Below, piece after piece: positions 37,249 to 47,581 of a stretch of DNA of 64,000 nt. The notes beneath the pieces were generated by a model that saw nothing but the letters and a program-made list of their open reading frames with translations, was not told the origin of the DNA and made no database searches. Both the position numbers and the translations under genes were made by a program. Numbering within the stretch: the stretch's first letter is position 1; every line of letters begins with the position of its first letter. This stretch comes from Planctomycetaceae bacterium. GTDB taxonomy: Bacteria > Planctomycetota > Planctomycetia > Planctomycetales > Planctomycetaceae. Where the stretch lies: contig JANQRQ010000192.1 of NCBI GenBank assembly GCA_028284485.1, positions 18,032 through 82,031 of the forward strand. The letters are read 5' to 3'.

Positions 37249-38124
37249 CTAGGCACCCGAACGGTCCGGCGTTCGCGACTCCGTCTGCTCGCGCGACATG
37301 TGCGGCTGATTGGGTGAACTCCCGTCGGCCTCGTCCTGCCGGATTTCCATGGTCTCGTCAGCCGAATCGGGACCAAACGCCGTTCGCCCTTCGATAATCG
37401 AGCCAGCGTCGAACCGTCGACCAAAGTAAAATTCCTGCGCGTCGCGGTTATTCAGAACGGTCTGCGCATCGCCGGAGACGAGCACCTTGCCCGCACAAAT
37501 GATATAGCTGCGATCGGTAATGGTTAGCGTTTCACGTTCACGGTGGTCGGTCAACAGAATGGCGATTCCGTCTTTTCGCAGACCATCGATGATGTCTTGA
37601 ATGTCGTGTATCGTCACAGGATCAATGCCGGTGAATGGTTCGTCCAACAGAATCAACTGCGGTTCGGTTGCCAAACAACGCGCGATTTCAAGCCGGCGGC
37701 GTTCGCCACCCGAAAGTGTCGAAGCAATTTGATTGCGCTTGTCCGACAGGCCGAACTGATCCAGCAACCGGTCGGTGATCTCGATTCTCTCCTTGCGCGG
37801 TATCGTGAGGTACTCCAACACGGCAATGATGTTTTGCTCGACGGTCAGCTTTACGAAGATGCTGTCGTCTTGGGGGAGATACCCCATACCGGCACGGGCG
37901 CGCTTGTACATGGGCCACTTGGTAACGTCGATTCCGTTAAGAAGAACGCGTCCCTCGGTCGGCGCAATCATTCCGCATGTCATACGAAATGAAGTGGTTT
38001 TGCCCGCACCGTTGGGTCCGAGCAATCCAACGATTTCGCCACGTTCCACCGTGATGTCGACACCGTCCACGGCACGCTTACCAGGGTAATCCTTCACCAA
38101 TCCAGTGCACTGAAGCAATGACAC
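37249..38124 (-). CDS. lptB: LPS export ABC transporter ATP-binding protein LptB
   Basis: The 291-residue ATPase drives extraction of lipopolysaccharide from the inner membrane with LptFG. Walker A is GPNGAGKTTSF, the signature LSGGERRRLEIA, Walker B LILLDEPFTGIDP. The switch segment LLTDHRERETLTITDRSYII is the feature that marks LptB among ABC ATPases. The C-terminal 55 residues are an acidic extension beyond the usual 240. No lptA, lptC, lptF or lptG gene is adjacent; the gene follows a signal peptidase gene by 49 bp. It suggests an outer membrane with LPS. Confidence 0.88.
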   Translation of the reverse strand: MSLLQCTGLVKDYPGKRAVDGVDITVERGEIVGLLGPNGAGKTTSFRMTCGMIAPTEGRVLLNGIDVTKWPMYKRARAGMGYLPQDDSIFVKLTVEQNIIAVLEYLTIPRKERIEITDRLLDQFGLSDKRNQIASTLSGGERRRLEIARCLATEPQLILLDEPFTGIDPVTIHDIQDIIDGLRKDGIAILLTDHRERETLTITDRSYIICAGKVLVSGDAQTVLNNRDAQEFYFGRRFDAGSIIEGRTAFGPDSADETMEIRQDEADGSSPNQPHMSREQTESRTPDRSGA

Positions 38125-38173
38125 GTCTTATGTCCTCCCTGACAATCGACCCCAAATGGAACTGAATAGGGCT

Positions 38174-40096
38174 CTAGCGGATTCGATGCATTCGTCCAAT
38201 TTGCGGATAAAACGGAAAACGAAAATCGGGGTAGTCCGATTTGCCCGACGCGACCCCATCACGACCGTGCCCCGCATTGAGCGTGTGATAAGTCACGGGG
38301 TAGCCATACGGTTGAGTCGCCGAGATCAACGGAATTCCGAACGGCTTGCCGTGCGGCCAATAGATGAAAAATGCCTTTCCAACCAAGGCCGTGCGGGAAA
38401 CAGCGTGACGATGTTTCGCTCGCCGTGTGTTCGTCCACAGCCGACTATCTTTACTACGCGGACTGTTGTCGCCCAACATGAGGTATTCGTCGGGACCCAA
38501 CTCGAAGACCGCTTCATTCATGTTTCTGTAGTAATGGTCGCTCCAGGCCAATGGATCATAAATCAGATCCAACAGCCGCTCGCGTGCACTGACTTCGGAG
38601 ACTGGGGCGGGCTGCCCACTAAAGTCGTTCTCGACAACGTACTCGCTGCGATAATAAATGTCGCGTTCGAGCAACAGATGCGACACCGTGGCGCCCAAGC
38701 CGCGAGACGCGATGCCGGCTGGGATCAAATCGGCGTTTTGTGGGCCGGCAAGAGTCGTTTCCGGAACGACGTATTTCGCACCTTCTCCGAATTCGGCAAG
38801 AGTCCCGTTGATCCACAAACAAAGCCGATCGTCGACATTGGCGAAAACCACTCGGTAATCACCCACACCGTTCAGACCTGTTTCGCAACTGGCCATCACG
38901 GTTTCTTCGACTTCTTCACGATTCCTGGGAGTGACCGTCAGTAACTCGGCATTCCCGGTGTTGACGTCGATGCGGCAACGGTAACGCCTCGAACCCTCAC
39001 ACAACTCAAAAACAATTTCGGCACCTTCGCGGACGTCGGTAACGTCGACCGTCGCGGAGAGCGTCAGATCGCCAACCCAATAGTAATCGCTATACAACGC
39101 ATCGAGACCAATCGATTGCCCACCCGTATAAGTGTTGTAGCCACACAAATCGGTGATCAATTGTGGGGATGGATTCTGTCTCAATTCCGGTGTGCGCGCC
39201 GATGCACCAGAATCGTCCGATTCAAAATCGACAGCGAGCCAGTCTTCGTTCGTCGGAATGATGTGACGATACCGCAGCCAACGCATGTCCCCGCCTGCAG
39301 ACTTGTCCGGACTGAGCGCGAATGATGTTGCATTTTCGTCAGCCTGCCAGCCATCGGCGTCGTCCGTCCAGCCGGCGATCGATTCGGTACCATTCGAACG
39401 TTTGACCGCAGCCCAGCGTGTCGGCCATCCATTTTTGTGCAACGTCGTTTCAGGATGGTCATTGTCGTAAACCAGGATTTGAAGATCGCGCTGCTTGGTG
39501 GGATCTTCCTTTCGCAGGATCGACCGCGTCCCATCCGGCTCGATGAGATACAAATCTCCCTGCTTGATCATCACGGTTTCATTCGGCAGACCGACGAGCC
39601 GTTTGATGTAGTTCGTCTTTGGTTCTTCCGGATATTTAAAAACCGCGACGTCCCAGCGGCTAGGGTCGCTGAATTCGTAAGGGAATTTGTTGACCAGAAT
39701 CCGATCACCCTTGAAGACCGGAAGATCGAACACCGACATGCGATACCGGCAGTTCGGACAAGCCGCTTCTTCAATTCGATGGCCCGGGCGCAGCAATCCG
39801 TAGTCGTCCACTTCGTCGCTTGCACCGACGGTAAAGCTGTATCCACACTGCTCGCAGTTGACGTCCTTATGGCGACCGTACAATGTGGGAGCCATCGACC
39901 CGGTGGGAATGACAAATGCTTCCGCTTCGAACGCGCGGAACAAAAACGCCAGAATGAACGCCACAACAATCGACTCGACCGTTTCTCTCAAGCCATCCTT
40001 GCGTTCAACAGGTGTCTTTTCGGTCGATGTGCCACTCGTCGCCCCCTTGGCGGACTTTTCGGAGTGGGCCGTTCGGCGTTGTTTCGGTCCTGTCAT
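38174..40096 (-). CDS. lepB: Signal peptidase I paralogue with zinc-ribbon and LamG-like inserts (copy 1)
   Basis: The 640-residue protein is two to three times longer than most signal peptidases. After a membrane helix (VESIVVAFILAFLFRAF) comes IPTGSMAPTLYG with catalytic Ser67. A CxxC...CxxC set follows (Cys81/84 and Cys113/116), resembling a zinc ribbon. The catalytic lysine is Lys165 in NYIKRLVG. About 300 residues later is LMLGDNSPRSKDSR, the last box of the family. The insert between is beta-rich (for example WVGDLTLSATVDVTDVREGA) and looks like a LamG or concanavalin-type fold. It cleaves leader peptides of exported proteins. I prefer ATG 40096; a GTG at 40123 is possible. Confidence 0.85.
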   Translation of the reverse strand: MTGPKQRRTAHSEKSAKGATSGTSTEKTPVERKDGLRETVESIVVAFILAFLFRAFEAEAFVIPTGSMAPTLYGRHKDVNCEQCGYSFTVGASDEVDDYGLLRPGHRIEEAACPNCRYRMSVFDLPVFKGDRILVNKFPYEFSDPSRWDVAVFKYPEEPKTNYIKRLVGLPNETVMIKQGDLYLIEPDGTRSILRKEDPTKQRDLQILVYDNDHPETTLHKNGWPTRWAAVKRSNGTESIAGWTDDADGWQADENATSFALSPDKSAGGDMRWLRYRHIIPTNEDWLAVDFESDDSGASARTPELRQNPSPQLITDLCGYNTYTGGQSIGLDALYSDYYWVGDLTLSATVDVTDVREGAEIVFELCEGSRRYRCRIDVNTGNAELLTVTPRNREEVEETVMASCETGLNGVGDYRVVFANVDDRLCLWINGTLAEFGEGAKYVVPETTLAGPQNADLIPAGIASRGLGATVSHLLLERDIYYRSEYVVENDFSGQPAPVSEVSARERLLDLIYDPLAWSDHYYRNMNEAVFELGPDEYLMLGDNSPRSKDSRLWTNTRRAKHRHAVSRTALVGKAFFIYWPHGKPFGIPLISATQPYGYPVTYHTLNAGHGRDGVASGKSDYPDFRFPFYPQIGRMHRIR

Positions 40097-40305
40097 ACCG
40101 GGTGAAATCCCATAGTCAAACACTGAGTCTTGGACGGCAATTCACCGGTGGGACTCAAATTCTGTCATCGTTTCGGCGAGTTCGTCTCAATGCTGTTACG
40201 AACTCGTCGACCGGGTCGTTTGGAGGCCTTGTCACAAAAAGTCGAAATGACCTGCGCGAACGACAATTAGTAACTCATATACAAAAAACGACTTATGCCA
40301 ACGAG

Positions 40306-41991
40306 CTACCGAATATACCGAATCCGCGAGAAATCCGGAATGCGGATGTATCCCGTGTATTGGCCGACGCGGATTTTCCCGGGTTTCGAAGGAAGGTGGA
40401 CCAAAAACGGCTTCCCTAGAAACATTTGCTCTCGGACGGCCGGATGCAACCAACTCCGGCTATCCAGCGAAATAGGACTATTGTCGCCCAGAACAAAGTA
40501 TTCTCCCTCGGCCAGCAAATAGGGCTCGTCGACGCCGAAACGCGCTAGCCCACGCGTGTAATAAACATCGCGGTACAGCTTGAGAGAGTCAACTTCCGCA
40601 TCGAGTTCCCATACCCCCAATCGCACCGGTCGACGCAGTTCGATTTTTTGCGGCAATGGTTTGCGTGACCGCCAAGGAGCAAAAACCAATTCTCCATTGA
40701 CGGTCAACATGAGTTGCCGGTCGAAAGTTGATATCTCGACCTGGGCCGGCCGAATCAAAACTTCTGGAGGCAGCGCAGCAATTCTGACCGCTGATTCGTT
40801 GCCATCAACGAATAACCGAATTTCGCGGCTTCCACAGTCGAAAACAACTTCGTAGAAATGACAGCCGTCACGCATCTGGATCAGTAACTGCCCCTCGCCG
40901 CCCGCCACTTTGATTCGGGCAGACAACATTAAGTCTCGCACCGGCTGATGCACCGTATTCCCTCCGTCACGGTTGTACCCGTAGACATCCCCGATGGGTG
41001 CGACATGCGATTCGGCCTCGAGTTTTCGCAACGCTGCCTGAAATGCCTCGTCGGAAGTTTGTTCGACCAAACGTTCAACGACATCGCTATTGAGCACTCC
41101 CGAGCAACGGAGGATTTTCGCATCCGGATCGTATTGAAGTGGCACAAACAACGATGTGGGAAGTTCGACCTCTAACGGCCAGTCGTCCAGTGACACAGTG
41201 GTGGTATGTGTGCCTCCGGAACGAATCCAATGGCGATACGAAATCCAAGAGGGGCGTGATTCCTCATCGATCTGCGGAGACGACGCTGCGATTTGAAAAC
41301 CATTGTCGCTGCGTCTCCATCCTTCGCCGGCAATCCAGCGCGGCTGCCAACTCGAGTCTTCTTTTGGCTGAAAATCGAAATCGTATACGGGTATTCGGAT
41401 GGCGCGTTGCTGCGAAAGCGATTTGCGTTGAATCGTACCATCCGCGAACACGTCGCCAGCGATCATTTGAATTCGTTCGCCGGAGCGACCGATCACTCGC
41501 TTCACATAGGCTTCTGTTGGTTTGTTGGGATTTCGAAAAACCACCACTTCCCAACGGCGAGGCTGGCGAAACATGTAAGCATTCTTCTGCACAAGAAGCT
41601 GGTCCCCTTCGTTCCGCGGAATTCCGGAGATATTAATGGAGTGCAAATTGCAGTTTGGGCACGAGACATGGGTGTGAACATCGTCCCGCATCGCTTGGCC
41701 CGCCAAATCTCCATCGGAACGAGAGGGAGGCGACGGCATTGAAACTTCGTCGACCGCCACACCGTAGGCGAATCCGAATTCACACATCGGGCAGGTCACC
41801 CGCTTGTGATAACCAAGAAGCGACGGGGCCATTGACCCGGTCGAAATAATGTACCCCTCGACCTCAAACGTGCGAAACAATGTGACGGCAATCGCCAGAC
41901 AAATGACGGAATCAAAAATCTGGCGAATGCGGCTACTACCGGCATGTGGGACTTCAGAATCGGCTGATAGGCGAGAAGCAGTTATCGACAT
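40306..41991 (-). CDS. lepB: Signal peptidase I paralogue with zinc-ribbon and LamG-like inserts (copy 2)
   Basis: The 561-residue protein shows the same architecture as its neighbour: a membrane helix, STGSMAPSLLG with catalytic Ser53, cysteine pairs CPMC (67/70) and CPNC (111/114), Lys164 in AYVKRVIG, then a beta-rich region of about 330 residues (LMLSARIKVAGGEGQLLIQM; VEISTFDRQLMLTVNG) and FVLGDNSPISLDSR. All catalytic residues are present, so it should be active. The two copies differ widely in sequence, so the duplication is old. Start codon ATG 41991; a TTG at 42000 is possible. Confidence 0.84.
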   Translation of the reverse strand: MSITASRLSADSEVPHAGSSRIRQIFDSVICLAIAVTLFRTFEVEGYIISTGSMAPSLLGYHKRVTCPMCEFGFAYGVAVDEVSMPSPPSRSDGDLAGQAMRDDVHTHVSCPNCNLHSINISGIPRNEGDQLLVQKNAYMFRQPRRWEVVVFRNPNKPTEAYVKRVIGRSGERIQMIAGDVFADGTIQRKSLSQQRAIRIPVYDFDFQPKEDSSWQPRWIAGEGWRRSDNGFQIAASSPQIDEESRPSWISYRHWIRSGGTHTTTVSLDDWPLEVELPTSLFVPLQYDPDAKILRCSGVLNSDVVERLVEQTSDEAFQAALRKLEAESHVAPIGDVYGYNRDGGNTVHQPVRDLMLSARIKVAGGEGQLLIQMRDGCHFYEVVFDCGSREIRLFVDGNESAVRIAALPPEVLIRPAQVEISTFDRQLMLTVNGELVFAPWRSRKPLPQKIELRRPVRLGVWELDAEVDSLKLYRDVYYTRGLARFGVDEPYLLAEGEYFVLGDNSPISLDSRSWLHPAVREQMFLGKPFLVHLPSKPGKIRVGQYTGYIRIPDFSRIRYIR

Positions 41992-42000
41992 CGCACACAA

Positions 42001-42553
42001 CGACTGGGAGGCTGAACTTCGAACGAACGATGGAAGTTCGCTCGGTTGTGTTCACCGGTCTACTCAGGGTTGATATTCACACTCTTACGCAAAAACCAAT
42101 GGTTGCAGCACCGATTCGTAGAAAGCCCATCTGTCATCCACGTATTGCGCTGGTTGAGCAATGGCTGCACGGGATAACGGGCGAATAAAACCGGGACTGC
42201 GGACGGCTTCTCCAACGTATCACGCTGACTTGTGGCCGCGACATTCGCGTTTTGTTCTATGATAGCTAATTCCCACGAGCCATAAACGAGCACGAGAAAA
42301 AGTACGCCGGTCTAGAATCAGAACAAATTATCACATCGACTCCTTCACGCCGGATCGACAACTTGGCCTGCATAGGGCGGATCGATCGACCGAAGTGGCG
42401 TGCGACTGGCAATCTTAGTGAAACACCCAAAGGAGGGAAACACGTTTGCGAGGCCGGCCGAAATTGGTCTTTCGCGTCTACCCGCTTCAAAGCCCGTTGA
42501 TGCGTTCGGCCGAACCGAAACTCCTGCTCTTGCAAACCGTTTCGAAATCTGTG
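42001..42553. other. Intergenic region between lepA and lepB copy 2
   Basis: The 550 bp show no gene with protein-like character, no tRNA and no clear terminator. It must hold the start signals for lepB copy 2; no promoter was good enough to list. Confidence 0.4.
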
Positions 42554-44356
42554 CTAGTCCTCTTTTGTCGCATCCAGAACGGACAAAAACGCCTTTTGCG
42601 GGATTTCCACCTCGCCAAACTGCTTCATCCGCTTCTTGCCTTCCCGTTGCTTCGCCCACAGTTTGCGCTTTCGGGTAATGTCTCCACCGTAGCACTTTGC
42701 CGTGACATTCTTACGCAATGCCGAAATCGTTTCGCGGGCGATGACGCGGCTTCCAATGGCTGCCTGCAATGCGATTTCGAATTGGTGCTTGGAAATTTCT
42801 GTCTTGAGTCGTTTGACCAAGCTTCGGCCACGCCGTTCTGCAGACGACCGGTGGACAATGGTCGACAGTGCATCGACACGTGTCCCTTTGACAAGAATAT
42901 CGAGTTTGACCAAATCGGCGGGGCGAAAGCCGATGACCTCGTAGTCCATCGTTCCGTAGCCGCGCGTGGCACTCTTTAGTCGATCGTGCATGTCGTACAC
43001 GATTTCGGCGAGTGGCAATTCGTAAGTCAGTTGTGCACGCTTCGGTCCCAGGAATTCGGTGGTTTTGTAAATTCCGCGCCGGTCTTCACACATTTGCATG
43101 ATCACTCCGATGTTCTCACTCGGAACAATGAAGGTCACATGCGCAATCGGCTCGCGAAATTCTTCGATTTGACCGGCGTCCGGCACTTCCTGCGGATTAT
43201 CAATTCGATTTGTTTCGCCGTCTCGCGTCATCAGTTCGTAGGTAACGTTGGGAGCTGTTTGAATGAGATCGATATCAGCCTCGCGTTCCAACCGTTGCTG
43301 AATGATCTCCATATGCAGCATCCCCAGGAAGCCGCACCGAAATCCAAAACCGAGAGCGTCACTGGTCTCGGCAACGAAGCTGAAACTGGTATCGTTCAAT
43401 CCCATTTTTTGAAGCTCTTCGCGAAGCTTTTCAAAGTCGGTGGCCTCGATCGGATACATCCCGCAGAAGACCATTTGTTGAGGCGTTTGATAACCGGGCA
43501 GCGCAGCTGCGGGTAGACTCTGTGGATTTGCCACGGTATCGCCGACATGCACCGCCTCGAGTTCTTTGATGCCGGTCAGCACATATCCGACCTGGCCAGG
43601 CCCTAACGACTTGCAGGGAGTCATTGCCGGTCGGAACTGGCCGATTTCGATCACCTCATGAGTCGAACCGGCCTTCATAAACTTGATCGTTTGTCCTTTT
43701 GAGATGGTACCTTCGACGATACGCACGTAGGTCATCACACCTCGATAGGCATCATACTTGCTGTCGAAAACGAGCGCGCGAAGCGGTGCATCGGCCGATC
43801 CTGAGGGTGGGGGAATGCGAGTGACGATCGCCTCGAAGACACCTTCGATTCCAATCCCCTTTTTCGCGCTGATCTGGATCGCATCGTCGGGATCAAGGCC
43901 CAGAATTGTTTCGATTTCTTCAAGCACTTCGTCGACCCGGGTCACAGGCAGGTCGATTTTGTTGAGGACGGGGATGATAGTCAGATCCGCCTCAATGGCT
44001 GCATAGGCATTGGCTACGGTTTGCGCCTGGACACCCTGAAACGCGTCCACCAAAAGCAGAGCGCCTTCACAGGCCGCCAAGCTTCTGGAAACTTCATAGT
44101 GGAAGTCAACGTGACCGGGAGTATCGATCAGATTGAGTTCGAAACGACGACCTTCGTGAACATGGTTGATTGCGACCGTGCGTGCTTTGACCGTAATTCC
44201 ACGGTCACGCTCAATTTCCAGATCATCTAAGATCTGTTCCTTGAACTCGCGCTCGGTAATCGCTCCCGTCTTCAGCAGGAGCTGGTCAGCCAGAGTGCTC
44301 TTACCATGGTCGATGTGGGCGACGATGGAGAAGTTGCGAATCGATTGCGTGTCCAT
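42554..44356 (-). CDS. lepA: Elongation factor 4 (LepA)
   Basis: The 600-residue GTPase remodels ribosomes, back-translocating them or aiding subunit biogenesis. G motifs are AHIDHGKSTLADQLL, DTPGHVDFHYEV and NKIDLPVTR. The C-terminal domain characteristic of LepA (RAQLTYELPLAEIVYDMHDR; KCYGGDITRKRKLWAKQREG) is complete. Length equals the family norm. lepA next to lepB is common in bacteria; here 550 bp separate them. Confidence 0.96.
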   Translation of the reverse strand: MDTQSIRNFSIVAHIDHGKSTLADQLLLKTGAITEREFKEQILDDLEIERDRGITVKARTVAINHVHEGRRFELNLIDTPGHVDFHYEVSRSLAACEGALLLVDAFQGVQAQTVANAYAAIEADLTIIPVLNKIDLPVTRVDEVLEEIETILGLDPDDAIQISAKKGIGIEGVFEAIVTRIPPPSGSADAPLRALVFDSKYDAYRGVMTYVRIVEGTISKGQTIKFMKAGSTHEVIEIGQFRPAMTPCKSLGPGQVGYVLTGIKELEAVHVGDTVANPQSLPAAALPGYQTPQQMVFCGMYPIEATDFEKLREELQKMGLNDTSFSFVAETSDALGFGFRCGFLGMLHMEIIQQRLEREADIDLIQTAPNVTYELMTRDGETNRIDNPQEVPDAGQIEEFREPIAHVTFIVPSENIGVIMQMCEDRRGIYKTTEFLGPKRAQLTYELPLAEIVYDMHDRLKSATRGYGTMDYEVIGFRPADLVKLDILVKGTRVDALSTIVHRSSAERRGRSLVKRLKTEISKHQFEIALQAAIGSRVIARETISALRKNVTAKCYGGDITRKRKLWAKQREGKKRMKQFGEVEIPQKAFLSVLDATKED

Positions 44357-44614
44357 AGCCGCTGGTTAATTTACCTCAAAATCCGCGAGAATGCCTTCCG
44401 GTCGGCGAGCAGGAATTGTTGGCCCTGAAAGCAATGCGGTCAAGTGTGGGAACTGTCCCGGCGTTCAAATCCCCTAAACCAAGGGCGATTCCCGGCTTTT
44501 TGGTTGACAGATGGATCTCATTCCGCAACGATTATGGTGATCATACCTCGTTAGCCTCTCTGAGTCTCCAGTGCGATTGGACTGCACGAACGGCAGACCG
44601 TCACATACAAGGGA
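44357..44614. other. Intergenic region between lepA and coaE
   Basis: 258 bp between divergent genes. A stretch near 44460-44500 looks superficially like a tRNA T-arm but has no partner arms. No gene seen. Confidence 0.4.
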
Positions 44615-45301
44615 TTGTTGTTCCTCCAGCGTAATATTCTCGCAATCGATTCGCGTAATGCGTTTGTGCCCATTTGTGAATTAGCACCTGTCATCGGTAT
44701 CGTCGGTGGAGTTGGCTCTGGCAAGAGTTCCGTCGCCCGATGGTTGAATCAGCACCATTCAATTCCGGTCATTGACGGCGACCAAATCGGTCACGAAATC
44801 CTAAAATATTCCTCGGTTAAACAAAGAATTCAACAACGCTTTGGGACTGCAGTTTTCAACGAAGGCGGAGACATTAACCGGGCCAAGTTGGCTGATGTGG
44901 TTTTCGGCAGTCAACAGAAAAACCAACAAGCCAAGGCCGACCTGGAAAAGATTGTTCACCCTGAAATTCGAAAGGAAATAGAACGGCAAATTCACGACAT
45001 CCGTACGCGGAAAACCGACTCGGCCATCATTTTGGATGCAGCAGTCATGCTGGAGGCCGGTTGGGACGACCTGTGCGATTTCGTTGTCTTTGTCGAGGCG
45101 GACCAGCAACAGCGACTGCAGAGAGTTTCGCAGTCTCGGGGTTGGGATTCGTCTGAATGGAAATCCCGCGAGGAAAGTCAAGTCAAACTCGAGGCAAAGC
45201 AAAAGGCATCGTCGGCTGTCGTTAAAAACTCTGGCACGCTCGAAGAGGCCGGCAATCAATTCCTACAGATTCTGACGCAATGGAATCGGGCTGAAACCTG
45301 A
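44615..45301 (+). CDS. coaE: Dephospho-CoA kinase
   Basis: The 228-residue protein catalyses the last step of CoA synthesis, adding the 3' phosphate to dephospho-CoA. The P-loop is [27 protein letters not shown] and [14 protein letters not shown] are also typical. The start is uncertain: TTG at 44615 or 44618 lies right after AAGGGA, while GTG 44666 would begin nearer the P-loop. The rho gene follows on the same strand 83 bp later. Confidence 0.9.
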   Translation: MLFLQRNILAIDSRNAFVPICELAPVIGIVGGVGSGKSSVARWLNQHHSIPVIDGDQIGHEILKYSSVKQRIQQRFGTAVFNEGGDINRAKLADVVFGSQQKNQQAKADLEKIVHPEIRKEIERQIHDIRTRKTDSAIILDAAVMLEAGWDDLCDFVVFVEADQQQRLQRVSQSRGWDSSEWKSREESQVKLEAKQKASSAVVKNSGTLEEAGNQFLQILTQWNRAET

Positions 45302-45383
45302 CTCGATTGTTCATCATGACACAACCCACTCGATTTGGAATTCTCCATCCTCTTTCCATCCCATCCAATACTTACCTAATGTC

Positions 45384-46769
45384 ATGAACGAGAACGAAAT
45401 GACTTCGGAAGCACCCCAAAAAGCAGCCTTGAAAAGGCAGCAGGACCCACCGATCGAGCGATCGTCATTTCCGGCAGACGAACGCTATGAAGAAATCAAA
45501 CGAGGCGACGTCCATATCGCCGACTTGCAGCGCAGAACGATGAAAGAACTGCTTCATCTCGCGCGACAGGAGCAGCTTTCGGAATATACCGGCCTAAAGA
45601 AACAAGATCTGATCTTCAAGATTCTCAAAGAGCGGACCAAACTGAACGGTTTGATGTTCGGTGAAGGCACCTTGGAGATTCTGCCGGACGGCTTTGGGTT
45701 TTTGAGAAGCCCCGATTATCACTACCTTCCCTGTCCGGATGATATTTATGTCTCCCCGAGCCAGATTCGAAGGTTCGGCTTACGGACCGGCGCAACTGTT
45801 GCCGGTCAAATCCGCCCACCTAAGGAGAACGAAAGATACTTCGCCCTGCTGCGTGTGGAAGCGATCAACGGTCAGGACCCGAACTTGCTAACAGGGAAGG
45901 TCTTCTTCGATGATTTGACGCCTCTGCATCCCAATACGCGGTTGCAGCTGTCGAATGATCCCAATGAGCTTTCCACTCGGGTCGTGGACATTATCGCCCC
46001 AATTGGAATGGGGCAACGAGCGCTGATTGTCTCTCCGCCGCGCGCCGGGAAAACAATCCTCCTGCAGAAGCTGGCCAAGGCCGCCAAAAAGAACCACCCC
46101 GACGCTTACGTCATCGTTCTGCTGATCGACGAACGCCCCGAAGAGGTCACCGACATGGAGCGTGAAGTCGGTGGCGAGAATTGCGAAGTCATCAGCAGTA
46201 CCTTCGATGAACCTTCCAGCCGGCACATCCAAGTGTCCGAAATGGTCATCGAAAAGGCCAAACGAATGGTCGAATTCGGTCAGGACGTCATCATTTTCCT
46301 CGATTCGATCACCCGGTTGGCTCGGGCCTGGAATACGGAAGTTCCCCATTCCGGAAAGATTCTTTCCGGCGGTGTCGACGCAAACGCCTTACAGCACCCG
46401 AAACGATTCTTCGGGGCCGCTCGAAACGTCGAAGACGGAGGCAGCCTGACGATTGTGGCGACGGCGCTGGTTGATACCGGCAGCCGTATGGACGACGTCA
46501 TCTTCGAGGAGTTCAAGGGCACCGGTAATACAGAACTTCATCTCGATCGCCGCATGGTCGAAAAACGAGTTTGGCCGGCCATCGATGTCAATCGCTCCGG
46601 AACGCGCCGGGAAGAATTGCTTCTCAATGAGGAAGAACTTCGATTAATCTGGATTCTGCGTCGCGTCCTCAATGATATGAATCCTGTCGAGGCCATGGAA
46701 TTGTTGGTCAATCGCATGCGACGGACGAAAACCAACGAAGAATTCCTCATGAGCATGCAGTTGCAATAG
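45384..46769 (+). CDS. rho: Transcription termination factor Rho
   Basis: The 461-residue hexameric RNA helicase ends transcription. An N-terminal Lys-rich stretch precedes the Rho_N domain ([19 protein letters not shown]), then the cold-shock-like RNA binding domain ([20 protein letters not shown]), and the ATPase with [28 protein letters not shown] and [13 protein letters not shown]. The Q-loop and R-loop regions ([20 protein letters not shown]) are complete. It is full length and should be functional. Confidence 0.97.
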   Translation: MNENEMTSEAPQKAALKRQQDPPIERSSFPADERYEEIKRGDVHIADLQRRTMKELLHLARQEQLSEYTGLKKQDLIFKILKERTKLNGLMFGEGTLEILPDGFGFLRSPDYHYLPCPDDIYVSPSQIRRFGLRTGATVAGQIRPPKENERYFALLRVEAINGQDPNLLTGKVFFDDLTPLHPNTRLQLSNDPNELSTRVVDIIAPIGMGQRALIVSPPRAGKTILLQKLAKAAKKNHPDAYVIVLLIDERPEEVTDMEREVGGENCEVISSTFDEPSSRHIQVSEMVIEKAKRMVEFGQDVIIFLDSITRLARAWNTEVPHSGKILSGGVDANALQHPKRFFGAARNVEDGGSLTIVATALVDTGSRMDDVIFEEFKGTGNTELHLDRRMVEKRVWPAIDVNRSGTRREELLLNEEELRLIWILRRVLNDMNPVEAMELLVNRMRRTKTNEEFLMSMQLQ

Positions 46770-47025
46770 AAACGGCGGCGTTTCCGGCGGAGCAAGTGGG
46801 CATACGGAATCTGAAGGTTGAAATTCCGCCGCTGCTCGATCCCGACATTTCGCTTTGAGAGAAGCGGAATCTGCAACCGGGCAGCGTGAAAACAACAATT
46901 TTCGAGATAGCCATCCCCGCTCCCAGTTCGAATTCCCCAAAATCCCGACGCGATGACGTGCCACTTGCGTTAGAATAGGTTTAAACGGCAGTTGATTGTT
47001 GTCTGAGAGACCGACGAGCATCGCT

Positions 47026-47505
47026 ATGGTTAGGAACATCAAGGGTGAGAAACTGAACGGCACCGAGTCATTCGCGATCGTTGTTTCGCGGTTCAATGAG
47101 TTTGTCACTCAGCGATTGCTCGACGGGGCCGTCTCCACGTTGCAGCAACACGGCATTCCGGAAGAGCAAATTACAGTCGTGTGGGTCCCCGGATCGTTTG
47201 AAATTCCGCTCATGGCCCGCCGGTTGGCTTCAAGTGGTCAATTCGCGGCTGTTTGTTGCCTGGGAACAGTCATTCAGGGTGAAACAACGCATCATGAATA
47301 CATCAATAGCCAAGTCTCTTCCGCGATCATGGAGGCGGGGCAGTCGACAGGCGTGCCCGTCGTGTTTGGAGTCCTGACTTGCCAAACGATGGAACAGGCT
47401 ATGAACCGCGCCGGAGGAAAATCGGGGAATAAGGGGCGCGAGGCCGCCGAAGCTGCTGTCGAGATGGTTATGACAATTTCGGCATTATCTGCGAATAATT
47501 TGTGA
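47026..47505 (+). CDS. ribH: 6,7-dimethyl-8-ribityllumazine synthase
   Basis: The 159-residue enzyme makes the riboflavin precursor lumazine from the butanone phosphate and ribitylamino-pyrimidine. Motifs are IVVSRFNEFVTQRLLDGAV, VWVPGSFEIPLMARRL and LGTVIQGETTHHEYI. I chose ATG 47026; a start 30 bp upstream lacks similarity. No riboflavin operon surrounds it. nusB follows after 76 bp, the common pairing in bacteria. Confidence 0.94.
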   Translation: MVRNIKGEKLNGTESFAIVVSRFNEFVTQRLLDGAVSTLQQHGIPEEQITVVWVPGSFEIPLMARRLASSGQFAAVCCLGTVIQGETTHHEYINSQVSSAIMEAGQSTGVPVVFGVLTCQTMEQAMNRAGGKSGNKGREAAEAAVEMVMTISALSANNL

Positions 47506-47581
47506 AGGGCCTTATTTCGTCCGTTCTTGCCGCTAAGATTCCGCAATCAGACCGCGCGTTAATTCGTCGAGACGACCACAG

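Noticed and set aside
44450..44520. tRNA-like stretch with a GTTCAAATC segment
   Set aside because: No matching acceptor, D or anticodon arms could be folded around it.
46770..46860. GC-rich inverted repeats downstream of rho (GAAACG...CGTTTC and CGGCGGA...TCCGCCG)
   Set aside because: No T-run follows and the stems are short or far apart, so I do not call a terminator.
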